In this document: positions 38,401-48,073 of the stretch, in pieces
Position numbering within the stretch: the first letter of the stretch is position 1
How the letters are laid out: each line of letters starts with the position of its first letter
Translations under genes and position numbers: made by a program
The notes under the pieces: generated by a model
Seen by the model: only the letters and a program-made list of their open reading frames with translations
The model's database searches: none
Told to the model about the DNA's origin: nothing
Source of the DNA: Hondaea fermentalgiana
Lineage: Eukaryota > Sar > Bigyra > Thraustochytrida > Thraustochytriidae
Length of the DNA stretch: 64,000 nucleotides
Direction of reading: 5' to 3'
Assembly: GCA_014084085.1 (NCBI GenBank)
Contig: NPFB01000083.1
Location: 36,569-100,568, forward strand

Positions 38401-40529
38401 GCAACGAGCTCGCTCTGATACAGAAAGACTTCGGGTCCCGTGTCAGGTTCTCCTGCGACGCCGGCGCGCGCCGCATGTCCGGCAGACACGAGTTCGAGGC
38501 ACGCAGTAATTGTCCAGCAAAAGGCGATGATGCGCCCCGCGCTTCGATCCGGCTGCGCGCCCTCGGCTGAGGAGTCCGAGTCGCGATCCCATTTGTCGCA
38601 GGCATGCAGGAGGTCGCGCCCAAAGGTCGATACAAAGTGAAGGCCGCGTCGCAGTGCCTCGTCGGGACGATTTACAGCAAAGAGCAAGAGCGTCGATCGC
38701 ATGAAAAGGTAGAGTCGGATCTCCAAAATTGACACTGCGCTCTTGTAGATATGCTCGCGGTACGGCTTGCGATGTGCGTCAAGTAGAATGCACGGAATAG
38801 GTGGCAAGTGTGCGCGTCTACTGCGCGTATCGCGAGGTGCAGACTGACCCGAGACGGAGGGGTCCGAGACGAAGTCATCATCGTCCTGATCGAAATCATC
38901 TGAAAACATCGTCTTTGCACTAGCAGGCGCAGAGCTCAACTTTGGCGGCGCGCTTTCGGGTGTGGACGGTGTGGTGCTCTCGGTGCTGGCGCCGCCCTTT
39001 CGTTCGAGATGCTTTTTGTCGACCGCCGAGACGGGCGTTCCTTTGTAAACGGATCGTTCCGCGAGTGAATCGGCGCGGCGCTTGCGGCTTTCGATCCGTG
39101 CCGCGCCGTTAGATCCAAAACAAAGCGAGACGACAAGGCGACGCGCCAGGCGCGCAGCTACAACCTTGCTCTGTCCCATGAGCTGTGTTGCGCCGTCTGG
39201 CCCTAGCGGCTGATCTGTTTCCTGAGGCGTGATCGCACTTGCCTCCGTGCTCGACGCTGAAGCGCCCGAAGGTCGTGCCGTTTGCGCAGGATGAGGGTTT
39301 TCCTGGAGTGGTGCAGGTGCCCCGACATGTCGACCAAAGAGCAAAAGGCGAAGCATCTGGGTGCGATAGAGGTCAATGTGAAGGTTATTGGTCGCTCTCT
39401 TGGGCTCCAGATCACCTTCAATAATGTTGTCGAATTGCATGGACATACTATCGAGCACGCGCAAAGCATCATAGTTTTGTCCAATCTGAAGCCATGTAAA
39501 GGCGAGATTTCCTTTGACAATGAGGTAGGTGCAGTAGTTCCACCCAGGAGCATCGACCTGACCTTCTAATTTGAGGACCTGATCCTCGAATTTGCGGCAG
39601 CGCAGCTCAAATGCGCTTGAAAGATAACGAAAGATGAGGCCCATTAGTTCCGTCCACTCGCCGTCTCCGGTGGCGGCCATGGCGGTCGCGCCCTGGCCCT
39701 CGCTGCCTTGCTCAGGTCCGGTGCCACCACCCTTGCTGCTCGCTTGTCCGCCGTTGGATCCTTTTCCACCGGCGTGTGCGGCTGCGGCACCACTGACAAA
39801 TTCGTTTTGGAACACGGAGATGCGCGCACAGCGTTCCTCCTTGCCTCCTTCGTTGACGTCGAGACGAACGCGCTCAAAAACACGTTTGGCAGCGACAGTG
39901 GCCTTGTCAACATCTGCGACGCGGTGGAGTTGAGGCACAAAAATGACGAGAAACTCGGTCTTTGAGATGCCATTGGAGACGTGTCGTAGTTCGTCTTTCC
40001 AGGCGAGCAGGCGCTGACGGATTGCCGCCTTGTACTCGTCAAGGTTATTGCACGTGAGCACGTAGAGATGCAGATATGGGATCTTGTACGCGTCGAGAGG
40101 GGACGAGGCATGGTATGTAAGATACCGGTGCTGCGGATCTATGATTTCCACTTGAATGTTGCGCAGGGTTCTCCCTCCCCACGGGTACTCTACGGCTTTG
40201 AAGCGGCGCATGAACTCGGTTTCAATCGTTTTCCAAAGATTGTCTGGGTCGTGAACACAAATGGATGCGCGGGCGACCCCGGAGAGCGCGTTGGGGATGA
40301 CATAGACGTTTCTACTTTTCATGGCCTGCGCCCATCTGCGCACGCCGCATTCTTCGGGCTCCTCGTCGTCCTCGGACGACGCGACGGCATCGGCGTCGGC
40401 GGGTTTGTTGGAGTCGCTCCGCGAGGGTGGCCATGCTTCGCACGTCTCTGTGCCAAGGGCTCCGTGCAAGGCAAAGAGAGCGGCAGCACCGCTCTGCGCC
40501 TCTGCACGCGCCTCGCGAGCATCCACCAT
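35448..40529 (-). CDS. TRAPPC10: TRAPP II complex subunit TRAPPC10 (Trs130-like)
   Basis: 1693 residues, longer than the usual 1100-1260. The N-terminal block SICVHDPDNLWKTIETEF, YLTYHASSPLDAYKIPYLHL, YVLTCNNLDEYKAAIRQRLL and TEFLVIFVPQ is the TRAPPC10/Trs130 pattern (family form: dP-x-LW-x-x-l, PFLHIY, Y-K-x-x-x-k-x-x-l). VFERVRLDVNEGGKEERC and FFEL-type RKFEDQVLKLEG follow. Helical repeats run through the middle, and the C-terminal third (about 1170-1690) is beta-rich, as expected for the Ig-like sandwich region (ARVRVESIFAESTDLIN-type strands). Extra length comes from Ser/Gly-rich inserts (about 240-285 and 440-590). TRAPP II activates Rab11/Rab1-type GTPases at the trans-Golgi. Low-complexity inserts reduce certainty on exact domain limits. 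Confidence 0.8.
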   Translation of the reverse strand: MVDAREARAEAQSGAAALFALHGALGTETCEAWPPSRSDSNKPADADAVASSEDDEEPEECGVRRWAQAMKSRNVYVIPNALSGVARASICVHDPDNLWKTIETEFMRRFKAVEYPWGGRTLRNIQVEIIDPQHRYLTYHASSPLDAYKIPYLHLYVLTCNNLDEYKAAIRQRLLAWKDELRHVSNGISKTEFLVIFVPQLHRVADVDKATVAAKRVFERVRLDVNEGGKEERCARISVFQNEFVSGAAAAHAGGKGSNGGQASSKGGGTGPEQGSEGQGATAMAATGDGEWTELMGLIFRYLSSAFELRCRKFEDQVLKLEGQVDAPGWNYCTYLIVKGNLAFTWLQIGQNYDALRVLDSMSMQFDNIIEGDLEPKRATNNLHIDLYRTQMLRLLLFGRHVGAPAPLQENPHPAQTARPSGASASSTEASAITPQETDQPLGPDGATQLMGQSKVVAARLARRLVVSLCFGSNGAARIESRKRRADSLAERSVYKGTPVSAVDKKHLERKGGASTESTTPSTPESAPPKLSSAPASAKTMFSDDFDQDDDDFVSDPSVSGQSAPRDTRSRRAHLPPIPCILLDAHRKPYREHIYKSAVSILEIRLYLFMRSTLLLFAVNRPDEALRRGLHFVSTFGRDLLHACDKWDRDSDSSAEGAQPDRSAGRIIAFCWTITACLELVSAGHAARAGVAGEPDTGPEVFLYQSELVAFAQSSFEHLVAEVRGASKDSSTANLEDSALPRRVWSSLKWIQRLPGFLSTVTASSAATTLPDASLAAWLPAGLLYALTKQPIGVEFYAHLMSCRAAYQRLARRHRCAFRIHLRSAALWISLGRLHDAQQVVYEIEDNEEQVGMIRPWPVLRAEHGILSAHVQNARRDAEATVKHALRVLSMFDARQAQRKAALELALTGAGRLERELRVPGLRYNLLAWHVRRSEMDEGPLLSPSSKRPLTPRGSRQNTLLSQRCGEVLNLELRVDSVFPSTMHFSRIYLRIKRLPPRSSLRVQIARGNPIDVHTMVRYRSSEAAGLPSPQDNNLPRRRNAAAPLQDGVESVSDSDATASPDTEFNTEEEDGGSEDEDENEAGFWHTHEDESLIRPSVAFEGENSATMDEALKFESFKPIRVDAAALRRVSISSRMSNFDSTPSGGWKKNQRRVHYFDATDVEIKPGQQDVALVAPAVDAEGRLLTPGTYEVDRVVFQRDKLRMVFPLDPGSFNLSGLPSASFQETTRIELQRMPSLFLVEVVQPIGGFVSLDGVPDKPVEVELRLRKSDFVRYPRLAGVRAKLDFGSNNAANLPLRLTSQAKENKGTSAESEVVDFGADELGSKGEAGTGGYVTKTIKFSVRVASKHSKEVDCLLQPNRADVQILRRKGLRQNDSSLIASWDLKVDLQARLDQVDARGEHHEVALDQIETVSLRYGAPFEISQCVRFRAGRIWFQLTLRNNLPYAAMLDNAKLTLAEEADQPSLERVSARDAPDVIAAGHEAHLTFSTKPLPQMEPSAIHRLCFSTHYSPAEGATTDSGGIFTRTVALRQELDRRCLSVKSTCTNTDTVHLGSTATFVYKLGRPQADKTVRVESIFAESTDLINVSTSPLRNRHASRRLRRPGSASPSDPAAGDDAASSDSLVVEFLLAFDPTKWMLVGTERGHIDLESGDTVMCEFIPLQAGELAFPVLEILNFESAEGGPRSFVRVSDAT

Positions 40530-42105
40530 TGCGTCTGCGCGGTATCGACTGAGTTTTGCGAGTTTGCTTGATGTGAAAGCAAGCTTGATACCACAAAGAA
40601 AGATAGATCAGGCGAGATCAGGATAAAAAAAAAAGAAAAAAAAAAAAGAAAGAAGAGGATCCGTCATGACTCATGATCTACGATCACCCAAGGTCGATCG
40701 GGTCGAGAGAAGCCAATCACGAGAAAGAATCAAGGGGAACCGAGTCACAGTGATGAACAGGTTTTAGCACGCGCGAGACGTGGAGACAGGTTCACTTTTT
40801 TACCATGATGGTGGCCGGAGTTGGGAATCAAATCTCACATCCATGGCCTTCAAAGTCGAACGTACGTTGAGCATTTTCACGCTCACACTCAAAGTTGTTC
40901 TACGCTCGGAACATCGTGGCGCGAACGAGTGTGCCTTAAATCAGCAAAAGCGCAGGCCGACATTCGCCGCCAAAATTTCAAATCTCTCACAGCTCGTGCG
41001 TGATAGCAAATCAGATGAGTACACCCTTACCGCTTTGTCAACAACCACGTCCTATCCTACGCTTCAAATGACTTTCCAGGGACTGACTGTGATGTGAGCC
41101 CCACATGCGAGCGACTGCGAACTTCAAGGCCCAGGAGTCCTCGTTATTTAAAAAAAAAAAAAAAACTCACTTGACCCGCAGAATCCTTCTCTCTTTCATT
41201 CAAGCAAGGGTTTTGTGGTGGTAGTATATAACCTACCTCTGGCCGCGTTCAACGCCATTGCCGTTTCCCACTCGCATGGTGACCACGGAATAACCACCAC
41301 TCCCAAAGCGGAGGCGGCCCTTCGTCCCACTGCTCTGGTATTCTCCCCAAAAAAAACAAGGTTCGCTCGCCCGCGGCTCGACGCACAGCGCTCGCTCGCC
41401 TGCAGAAGCGACTCCCAGTGGGTGTCCCCTGAAACGTAACCGTCATCTGGAGCGCGTGCGCTCTTGAAATGAAGTGGCGGCCTCCTTCCTCGCTCGCCAG
41501 CGTACATGCTGCACCTGGCTGGTGGCGTTCTCTCTGCCCGCCGCCGCGGTCGCGTCACCGACCGTAGGCCGCGGCTTCTTTCTCCCCTCGCCCGCGTTCT
41601 CCCCGTCCCCAACCGCACATCGCCAGCCCGCCCGCCCGCCCCAAGCAAGAAGCAAGAAGCAAGCAAGCAAGCAAGCAAGCAAGGCAGCCAGAAAGAAAGA
41701 GTCCCGCGCCGTGCTCTGCTCTCCCTCGCACCTCCCTCCCCAGCCTCGCGCCCCCTCGCCTCTCCTCCCGACGCGTCGCGACCGCCCGACCCGGAACCGC
41801 GCCGCCGCACCCGGCCGCGCTGGCGCAGGCAGGCAGGCCAGGCCAGGCCAGGCGGGCGCGGCCGGGTGCTCGGTCCCGCGGCGAGCGAAACGTGCGCGAG
41901 GGGCGATCGATTCGAGCCTCCCTTCCCTCCTTCCTTCCCTCCTCCCTCCCTTCCCTCCTGGTTACCTGCTGGTCCCTCTCCCCTCTCTTGTTGGCCGGCC
42001 AGCCCAGCCGCGTCTCTCTCCCGCGCCAGAACCGCAACGCGGCCGCGGCGTGCCGGTGCCAGAGCGGGAGCGGGAGGGAGCGAGCGAGCGAGCGAGCGCG
42101 GCGCG
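40530..42105. other. Divergent intergenic region, TRAPPC10 / kinesin
   Basis: Homopolymer A tracts lie at 40625-40647 and about 41150-41165, (AAGC)n at about 41658-41682 and (GAGC)n at about 42078-42097. The last 600 bases are an extremely GC-rich leader. Long open frames on both strands here arise from GC-rich low complexity and are not supported. Confidence 0.55.
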
Positions 42106-45100
42106 ATGGAGAGGCCGCCGCTGACGCCGCTCGCGCAGCGGGCGGGGAGGTAAGTGGGGCGCGGAGCGAGCGCGGAGAGAGGACGCCACGGCGCGCCCGA
42201 GGAGCGAATACTGACGATGCCGTCTTCCGCGAGACAGCGCCCGGAGCAGCGTCGCGTCCGGCAGCTACGAATGCAAGACGATGCCGCGACCCTCGTCGCG
42301 AGGGTCGATGAGCTCGACGACCTCGGCGTCCAAGCCGCCCCCGCGGTCCGCGACCAAGTACAGAACGCCTCAAAAGTACAAGACCTGGAACCCGCGGTCC
42401 GCCGGGAAAGGGTCGACGCCGTCCGGCCTCAGCAGTGCTTGGAAACTCGACCGCACAGCAGCGCTGCGCAGGAGCAGCAGCGTCAGCTCCGTAGGCAGCG
42501 CACGCAGAATGCCCCCCGGCGAAGGGCCGAGCGTGCGCGTCATGGTGCGCGTGCGTCCCTCGGACGAGAGGGACAATTGCGTCGAGGTCCTCGAGAGGCC
42601 AGACGACGACGAAACAGAGTCCAAAAGCGACATGGACAGCGTCGACGGCAATGTCGGCAAGCCGAAACGCGCCAGCATTCGTGTGGGTGGCGCCGGAGGG
42701 CAAATGTTCACCTTTGACCGCGTCTTTCACGGCGAGGAAGACCAAGAGGCCGTTTTCCGTGACGCCGGCCGACCGATCGCCGACAGTGCGCTCAAGGGCT
42801 ACAACGCGTCCATCTTTGCGTACGGGCAAACAGGAAGTGGCAAGACCTTTACGATGCAAGGCATGAAGAACAGCCGCGGTCTCATTCCGCGCATGCTCGA
42901 ATACTGCTTTGTCAACCTTGAGCGGCTCAAGGCCGAAGGAACAGCCGTCGTGGTGCACTGCTCGTACCTTGAGATTTACAACGAAAACGTCTATGATCTC
43001 CTCGACTTTGACTCCCACGCCAAGAGCAATCAGCCCGGGTTCGTCCTGCCGTCCAAGTCCGTGCGCGAGGACACGCGCAAGGGCGTCTTTGTGGAAAACG
43101 CCGTCGAACAAAGCCTCGGGTCCGTTCAGGATGCCTTTGACCTCATTGCGCGCGGCACCGAGCTCCGCCACGTTGGCGCCACGAAAATGAATCGCGAGTC
43201 GAGCCGCTCGCACTCGATTTTCACGCTATCGATCGAGATCAAGTCCCTTGCCGATGAGGCCACAGGGACGATGGAAATCACGCGCAATTCCCGCATCAAC
43301 TTGGTTGATCTTGCGGGCTCCGAGCGCCAACGCATGACCAAGAGCTCGGGTAGCCGGCTGAATGAGGCGAAACACATTAACAAGTCGCTTTCCGCGCTCG
43401 GCAACGTCATTTCTGCTCTCGTGGAGCAGGGTAAAGGTCGCGTCTTTCACATTCCGCATCGCGACAGTGTGCTCACCTACCTTTTACGCGACTCGCTTGG
43501 TGGCAACACGCGGACGTCCATCATTGCGACGATCAGCCCGGACGCAAGCAATTTTCAGGACACACTCTCGACGCTGCAATTCGGACAACGCGCCAAACGC
43601 ATTCGCAATGTTGTCAAGGCAAACACGACCATGAGCTCGGACGTGTCCGTGCTGCAGAGGGAGGTGCGCCGACTTCGAGACGAGCTCGATCGTGCAAAGC
43701 GTCTTGCCGCCGAGTCCGTGCCAGACATGATTACCAGCGGCACCGACGCGCCGGCCGCGGGCGGCGCGGATGACGCTGGTAATGTGTCCCCCACCCTGAC
43801 CACGGCTGAGACGATTGAAAAGCAACAGCAGCTGCTGCAAGAGGCTCGCGAGGCGCTGACCGAGAATGCAGACTTCCAGCGCGTCGAGGCGAATGTGCTC
43901 AAGCGCGAGGGTTTCGACGCCGCCGAGGCGACTGGACAGCAGATCCTGCGACAGCGCATCGCACACCTTGAAGAGGTCCTCTTGCAGATCCTCAAGGAGC
44001 TCGCCGGCGGGCGCGACAAAGCCAAACTCCTCGGCAGCGAGATTCGCGAGCGCATTGAGACGGAGCAGGTCCTGCGAGACGACATTGAGGCCAAAAAACT
44101 ACTCTTGCAGCTTCTCGAGCAAAAGCTCAAGGCCGCAGAAGCAGCTGACCCGGAGTGGTTCCAAAACGAGGAAAGCGTCTTACGAGAGGTAAAGGACACC
44201 TCGAGCGAGCTCGTTCTTCAAGCTCAGGTCGCGCAAGTCAAAGCGGAGAATGCCTCGCTTGCGACCATGCTCAAGACGAGAACGTCGAGCGCAGAGGCTC
44301 ACAACATTGAGCGCCGTCTTTGCAGCATGCAAATGCAGCTCGAAGCTGTTCTCGATGATAAAAAGGGCCTCGAGAGCATTGTAAAGCGTCTGGGCGACGA
44401 GAACAAGTCGCTTCGTGAGGAACTCAAACGCGAGACGGAGCGCGCGGACGCGAATGAGACTAGCTCGAGCTCGCGCAATGTTTCCTTTGCGACGAATGGC
44501 TTGCGCAGCCCAAGTGCGCGTGGCGCGACCACGGAGGACGACCAGAGCTTTGACAGCGCGAGTCAGGACCTTATTGTCGCTCTGGAAGCCGAGCTTAAGC
44601 AAGCAATTGAACGCGCCGACAAGCTTGAGCAGGAAGTATTTTTGGAAATGGAGCGCAAGGCCGAAGGCGATGCCGAGCGTGAGCGCATCCAGCGCGTGCT
44701 GGACTCGATGCGAGTCAAAAGGTCGGGAAGCCGCCGAGCGTCCACTGGCAATTTCACTGGCGCGGGCGAGTCTTCGAGAACGTACAGTACTACGGAAACC
44801 GGCAGCAGTGGGGACGACACCACCTCGTCTTCGCCTTCGGCTGTGTCACGTGCCATTGTCAAGGTGGCCGCGGAGGCGCATCGTTCGGCACGCGAACTGA
44901 CCAATGCTGCTGCCCGGGACGATGGCAAACTTGTCGAGGAGAATGCGCAATCGACAGCGGAAACCTTGGTACGTCAGCGCCTGCTGACGCAGCTAAGCGA
45001 TGCACGAAAGCAACTCAAGGAGTCAGAAAAGGCGAACCGGCGTCTTCAGGTTCAGCTCGAGCGCGAGATTATTGCCGCGCGGAAGCAAAAGCAAAAGCTC

Positions 45101-46069
45101 CGCAAGTCGATCTCCGAAAAGGACACCTCTCTCGGAACGGAGCAGCAGCGCGTTGTGGATCGCGAGGCAAAGTATCAGATGCTCAAGGAAAAGCACGAGC
45201 GGACCCTTTGCACGAATAAAGAGCTGCAAGAGGCCGTTGAAATGGCCAACTCGTTTGCAGACTACAAGACGAAGCAGCTCGAGAGTGCCCTCAAGGAGCT
45301 TGAGCTTTTCAAGCAAAAGCAAGCCATGGTGACACGCACGCCAAACCGTCTGACAGACGATTTCGGTGCACACCACAAGCGTGGGTCGACGAGTAGCTCA
45401 ATGACGAAGCAGTCGCGTGATTCGTCGCAGACCGTGCGTCTGTCAACCTTTGAGGATGACGCCACAACACAGCGAACGACCCGCAAGAGTAGCATGAGCG
45501 TGCTTGGTATTACACCGCGGAGCAGCTCCGCTTCCGACTCAGATTCGCAAATTCCTGCGCCAGGGATTCGGCGCTCGTCCTCGTTTAATCCCGATCGCGA
45601 AAGCATTGCGCTCACGCCAAAGCGATCCGTGGCAGAGTTTTTTCCAATGTCTACGGAAGCGACGCCAGTGCCTCCAACTCCGCCTGCAAGCACGGACGCT
45701 GCAGGCTCGGCCACCCCACAGATTGCCGCCTCGGCTACGCCGCGACAGCCGCCCAAGTCTGCGGTGCCAACGTCTGCATCATCTTCTGTGGCAAAGCTTG
45801 GCCGTTCGGGTCGACGGAGATCCTCTGGCATTCTCACGCCCAAATCCCTTCGGGAGAGAGCGAGGGGCGTCAATGCTGAGAACGATCGTCAGTCGAGCAA
45901 TCTTGGAAGCGGCGCCAAGGCAACGCCAACTCCTTCTTCTTCCTCTTCTTCTTCTTCTTCTTCCTCAGCGACCTCTTCTGGATCAAAAAAGACACCGAAC
46001 GCCAATCAAACGCCTCCCACATCCGCATTCCGTTTCGCGAATCTCTTGCGCTTTTCTTCGTCACGGTAG
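42106..46069 (+). CDS. Kinesin motor protein, kinesin-12-like, with probable small first exon
   Basis: Proposed exons 42106-42149 and 42238-46069 give 1291 residues. If the intron is wrong, translation could start at ATG 42281 (1262 residues). The motor spans about residues 112-480: VRVMVRVRP, IFAYGQTGSGKTFTM (P-loop about 211-218), NRESSRSHSIF (switch I), LVDLAGSERQ (switch II), KHINKSLSALGNVI and LLRDSLGGNTRT. The neck continues into long coiled coils (about 480-1060). The tail is Ser/Pro-rich with a poly-Ser run encoded by (TTC)n at about 45940-45965. N-terminal motor placement and the NFQDTLSTLQFGQRAKRIRN neck entry resemble kinesin-12 (KIF15/PAKRP/POK), which act in spindle bipolarity or division-plane control. 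Family-level naming is tentative; kinesin identity is certain. Confidence 0.93.
42150..42237 (+). other. Probable intron near the kinesin 5' end (88 bp)
   Basis: The donor is AG|GTAAGT at 42150 and CAG| at 42235-42237 the acceptor. A 44-base upstream exon from ATG 42106 (MERPPLTPLAQRAG) ends with two codon bases, and exon 2 supplies the third in the kinesin frame. A TGA at 42212-42214 closes that frame otherwise. Splicing is consistent but not proven. Confidence 0.6.
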
Positions 46070-46425
46070 GTGACGGAGACTCAATCTTTTGCTGTAGAGC
46101 TATAGCCTAATTCCTACAATCCACGTACCATCCCTTTCCATTCACAGAAAATACAACTAGGTTCTCCTGGGGAGAGAGAGACAGACAGAGAGAAAACACT
46201 TCAGTCGCTGGGTGGGTATACGTTGTGAAAGTTTGATTCTCGGTGAAACGTCACGTGTTCTTGTTTTTCGAAAAATCACATGCAAGAAACGAATGGCGGA
46301 AGGTCTTTTTAAGAACGTCTCTCTGTCAATGACACATGAACAAGAATTAGCTTCGGATTGCAAAAGGTGTCCTGGTGAGAATATTATTCGTAAATTGGTC
46401 TCATACAAAAGCCGTGTTCTCACTG
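46070..46425. other. Convergent intergenic region, kinesin / SET gene
   Basis: AT-richer 3' UTR-like DNA with a GAGAGAGAGACAGACAGAGAG tract at about 46171-46190. No gene is seen. Confidence 0.5.
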
Positions 46426-47940
46426 TTATAATGACAACTCCGCCAAACGTTTCTCTAGAGCGATTTTGTGTGTCGAAATAATGCGTTGACGCGTATCGGC
46501 GAAATTTCTGGCCATATGCAGACGCGTGCTCTTGGCTGGCACTGCTCGGTCTGCGTGCGTTTCTACTGAGACGGGCGGAGGAGGAATGGGAGGCTGGCGC
46601 GGCACAAAGCCGCCCGACTCTGACATCGAAGATGATCCTTGCTGCAAGCCACCAAGTCGCCCAAGAAAATTTTCGAGAGCACGACGTTCCAAGTCGAGTG
46701 AGATGGGCTCGAGCGCAGCTGCGCGCAGAGCCTGCAGTTCCCTCATGTCCTTGGTACACCATACGCGGAAAAACGCCAATAAACGCTCGTCTACGCCTGC
46801 GCGCAAATATAAGTAAGCAAACTCACTGTCTGGGTACTGCGAGATGACCGAGACCTTGGCGCGCAAAAACTCATCTTTGATCCTTTGAGGAGAGAGCGCC
46901 GCCCAGGGTAAAGGAATGCTAGTGTGTTCCCACGGATTGTCTGAAAGGACAAAGCCGTACGTGAGCAAGAGCTCGCGATTGGTGCGGCGTCCGTACGAAT
47001 TGTAGAGCATGTCGCCAGGGCCAAGGTCGCGATCCGCAACCATGAGAAAAGAGTCAGGTTCGAACTCGGCAGCATCCGCGCGAGTCGGGTGATGGTTGAG
47101 CATGTCTGCAAAAGGAATCAGAACCGGGAGAGCGCTATCGACGGACCGACGGTCCAGAAATGTGCGCGATTCGACATTCCAAAAGGCCCAGCGATAGAGA
47201 GCGGGCGTCAGCCTTTTTGCAAAATCTGCAAGCTGTGCATGTTCATCCTTTTCTTGTGCAAGAAAAGCACAAAGTAGGTCTTGAAGCTGAGAAAGCTGCC
47301 AACGTACGTCGGCGCGCGCTCCGGCAGCGAGCCGAGCCGTGGCCGGGTCGTTGAGAGCTGCTAGCTCTGTATCTGTCCATGCGTCAATGAAGTCAGCAAA
47401 GTCGGACTCTTTGGGAAGACTGTCAAGATATGGTTTCCAAGTTGACCGGTCTTCTAGCATGCGCTCATATGCGAGCCAGACGGTAAGCACTCGTGCCGGC
47501 TCTGACAGGGGTGCTTTGTTTTGATATTGCGTCAAGAATCTGCCAAGAATCTCATGTTCTCGAGCCACATTGACGGACACAATCAGACTTCCCGGAATCT
47601 TGAAGATGGTGTCATAGGCATCAATCTTGCCACTTGTGGCCACGCCGCGCATCCCCGTCGCCTTGTCACGCACAGGCCACTGCACCTTGCTCAGCTCGCA
47701 ACCGCGCCGCTCGAGCCATGCCAAGAAGCTTTTCGTCTCGTCAGTGGCTTGCAACGCTTGCCGAGTTTTCGTGGCTTCCGAAGCCAGGGAACCCGGCGCT
47801 CTTTCGGGGACGTCTGAAGCGGGCAACGCTTGGGCACTCCCCGCGCTCGACAGTGCGTGCTTGCCTGGCGCGGCGCCGTCGCTCTTCATGATGATGGTTC
47901 GCACCCATTGGAGTCTTGCTTGGAAGACACACACTCTCAT
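46426..47940 (-). CDS. SET-domain lysine methyltransferase of the Rubisco-LSMT/SETD3/SETD6 type
   Basis: The first ATG, at 47940 (MRVCVFQARLQWVRTII), gives 504 residues; ATG 47889 (MKSDGAAPG) is an alternative start 17 codons in. The split SET domain reads FLAWLERRGCEL, GVATSGKIDAYDTIFKIP (start of SET-N), then an iSET helical insert (FADFIDAWTDTELAAL), then the core VLIPFADMLNHHPTRADA (ADMLNH) and GDMLYNSYGRRTNRELLLTYGFV (NSYG, LLxxYGF). The C-terminal helices fit the Rubisco-LSMT substrate-binding domain. The family methylates Lys (or His in SETD3) on Rubisco, aldolase, actin, histones or ribosomal proteins. The substrate here is unknown. It lies 133 bp downstream of the TARBP1 gene on the same strand. 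Confidence 0.88.
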   Translation of the reverse strand: MRVCVFQARLQWVRTIIMKSDGAAPGKHALSSAGSAQALPASDVPERAPGSLASEATKTRQALQATDETKSFLAWLERRGCELSKVQWPVRDKATGMRGVATSGKIDAYDTIFKIPGSLIVSVNVAREHEILGRFLTQYQNKAPLSEPARVLTVWLAYERMLEDRSTWKPYLDSLPKESDFADFIDAWTDTELAALNDPATARLAAGARADVRWQLSQLQDLLCAFLAQEKDEHAQLADFAKRLTPALYRWAFWNVESRTFLDRRSVDSALPVLIPFADMLNHHPTRADAAEFEPDSFLMVADRDLGPGDMLYNSYGRRTNRELLLTYGFVLSDNPWEHTSIPLPWAALSPQRIKDEFLRAKVSVISQYPDSEFAYLYLRAGVDERLLAFFRVWCTKDMRELQALRAAALEPISLDLERRALENFLGRLGGLQQGSSSMSESGGFVPRQPPIPPPPVSVETHADRAVPAKSTRLHMARNFADTRQRIISTHKIALEKRLAELSL

Positions 47941-48073
47941 TGTTATGATGGATGCGAATGCCCGGCTCACCAAAGAACCACGCCCCAAGAGCTACATTTC
48001 CAAGGTGAATGTCACAGCAACAGCATGGTGGCCTACATCATCGAAAGAATAGCCATAGATTAATCAATCAACA

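Noticed and set aside
41555..43213. Long minus-strand open frame (about 550 codons) over the kinesin start and its leader
   Set aside because: It lies opposite the conserved kinesin motor and otherwise over GC-rich low-complexity DNA; the product is Arg/Gly/Ala-rich with no motif.
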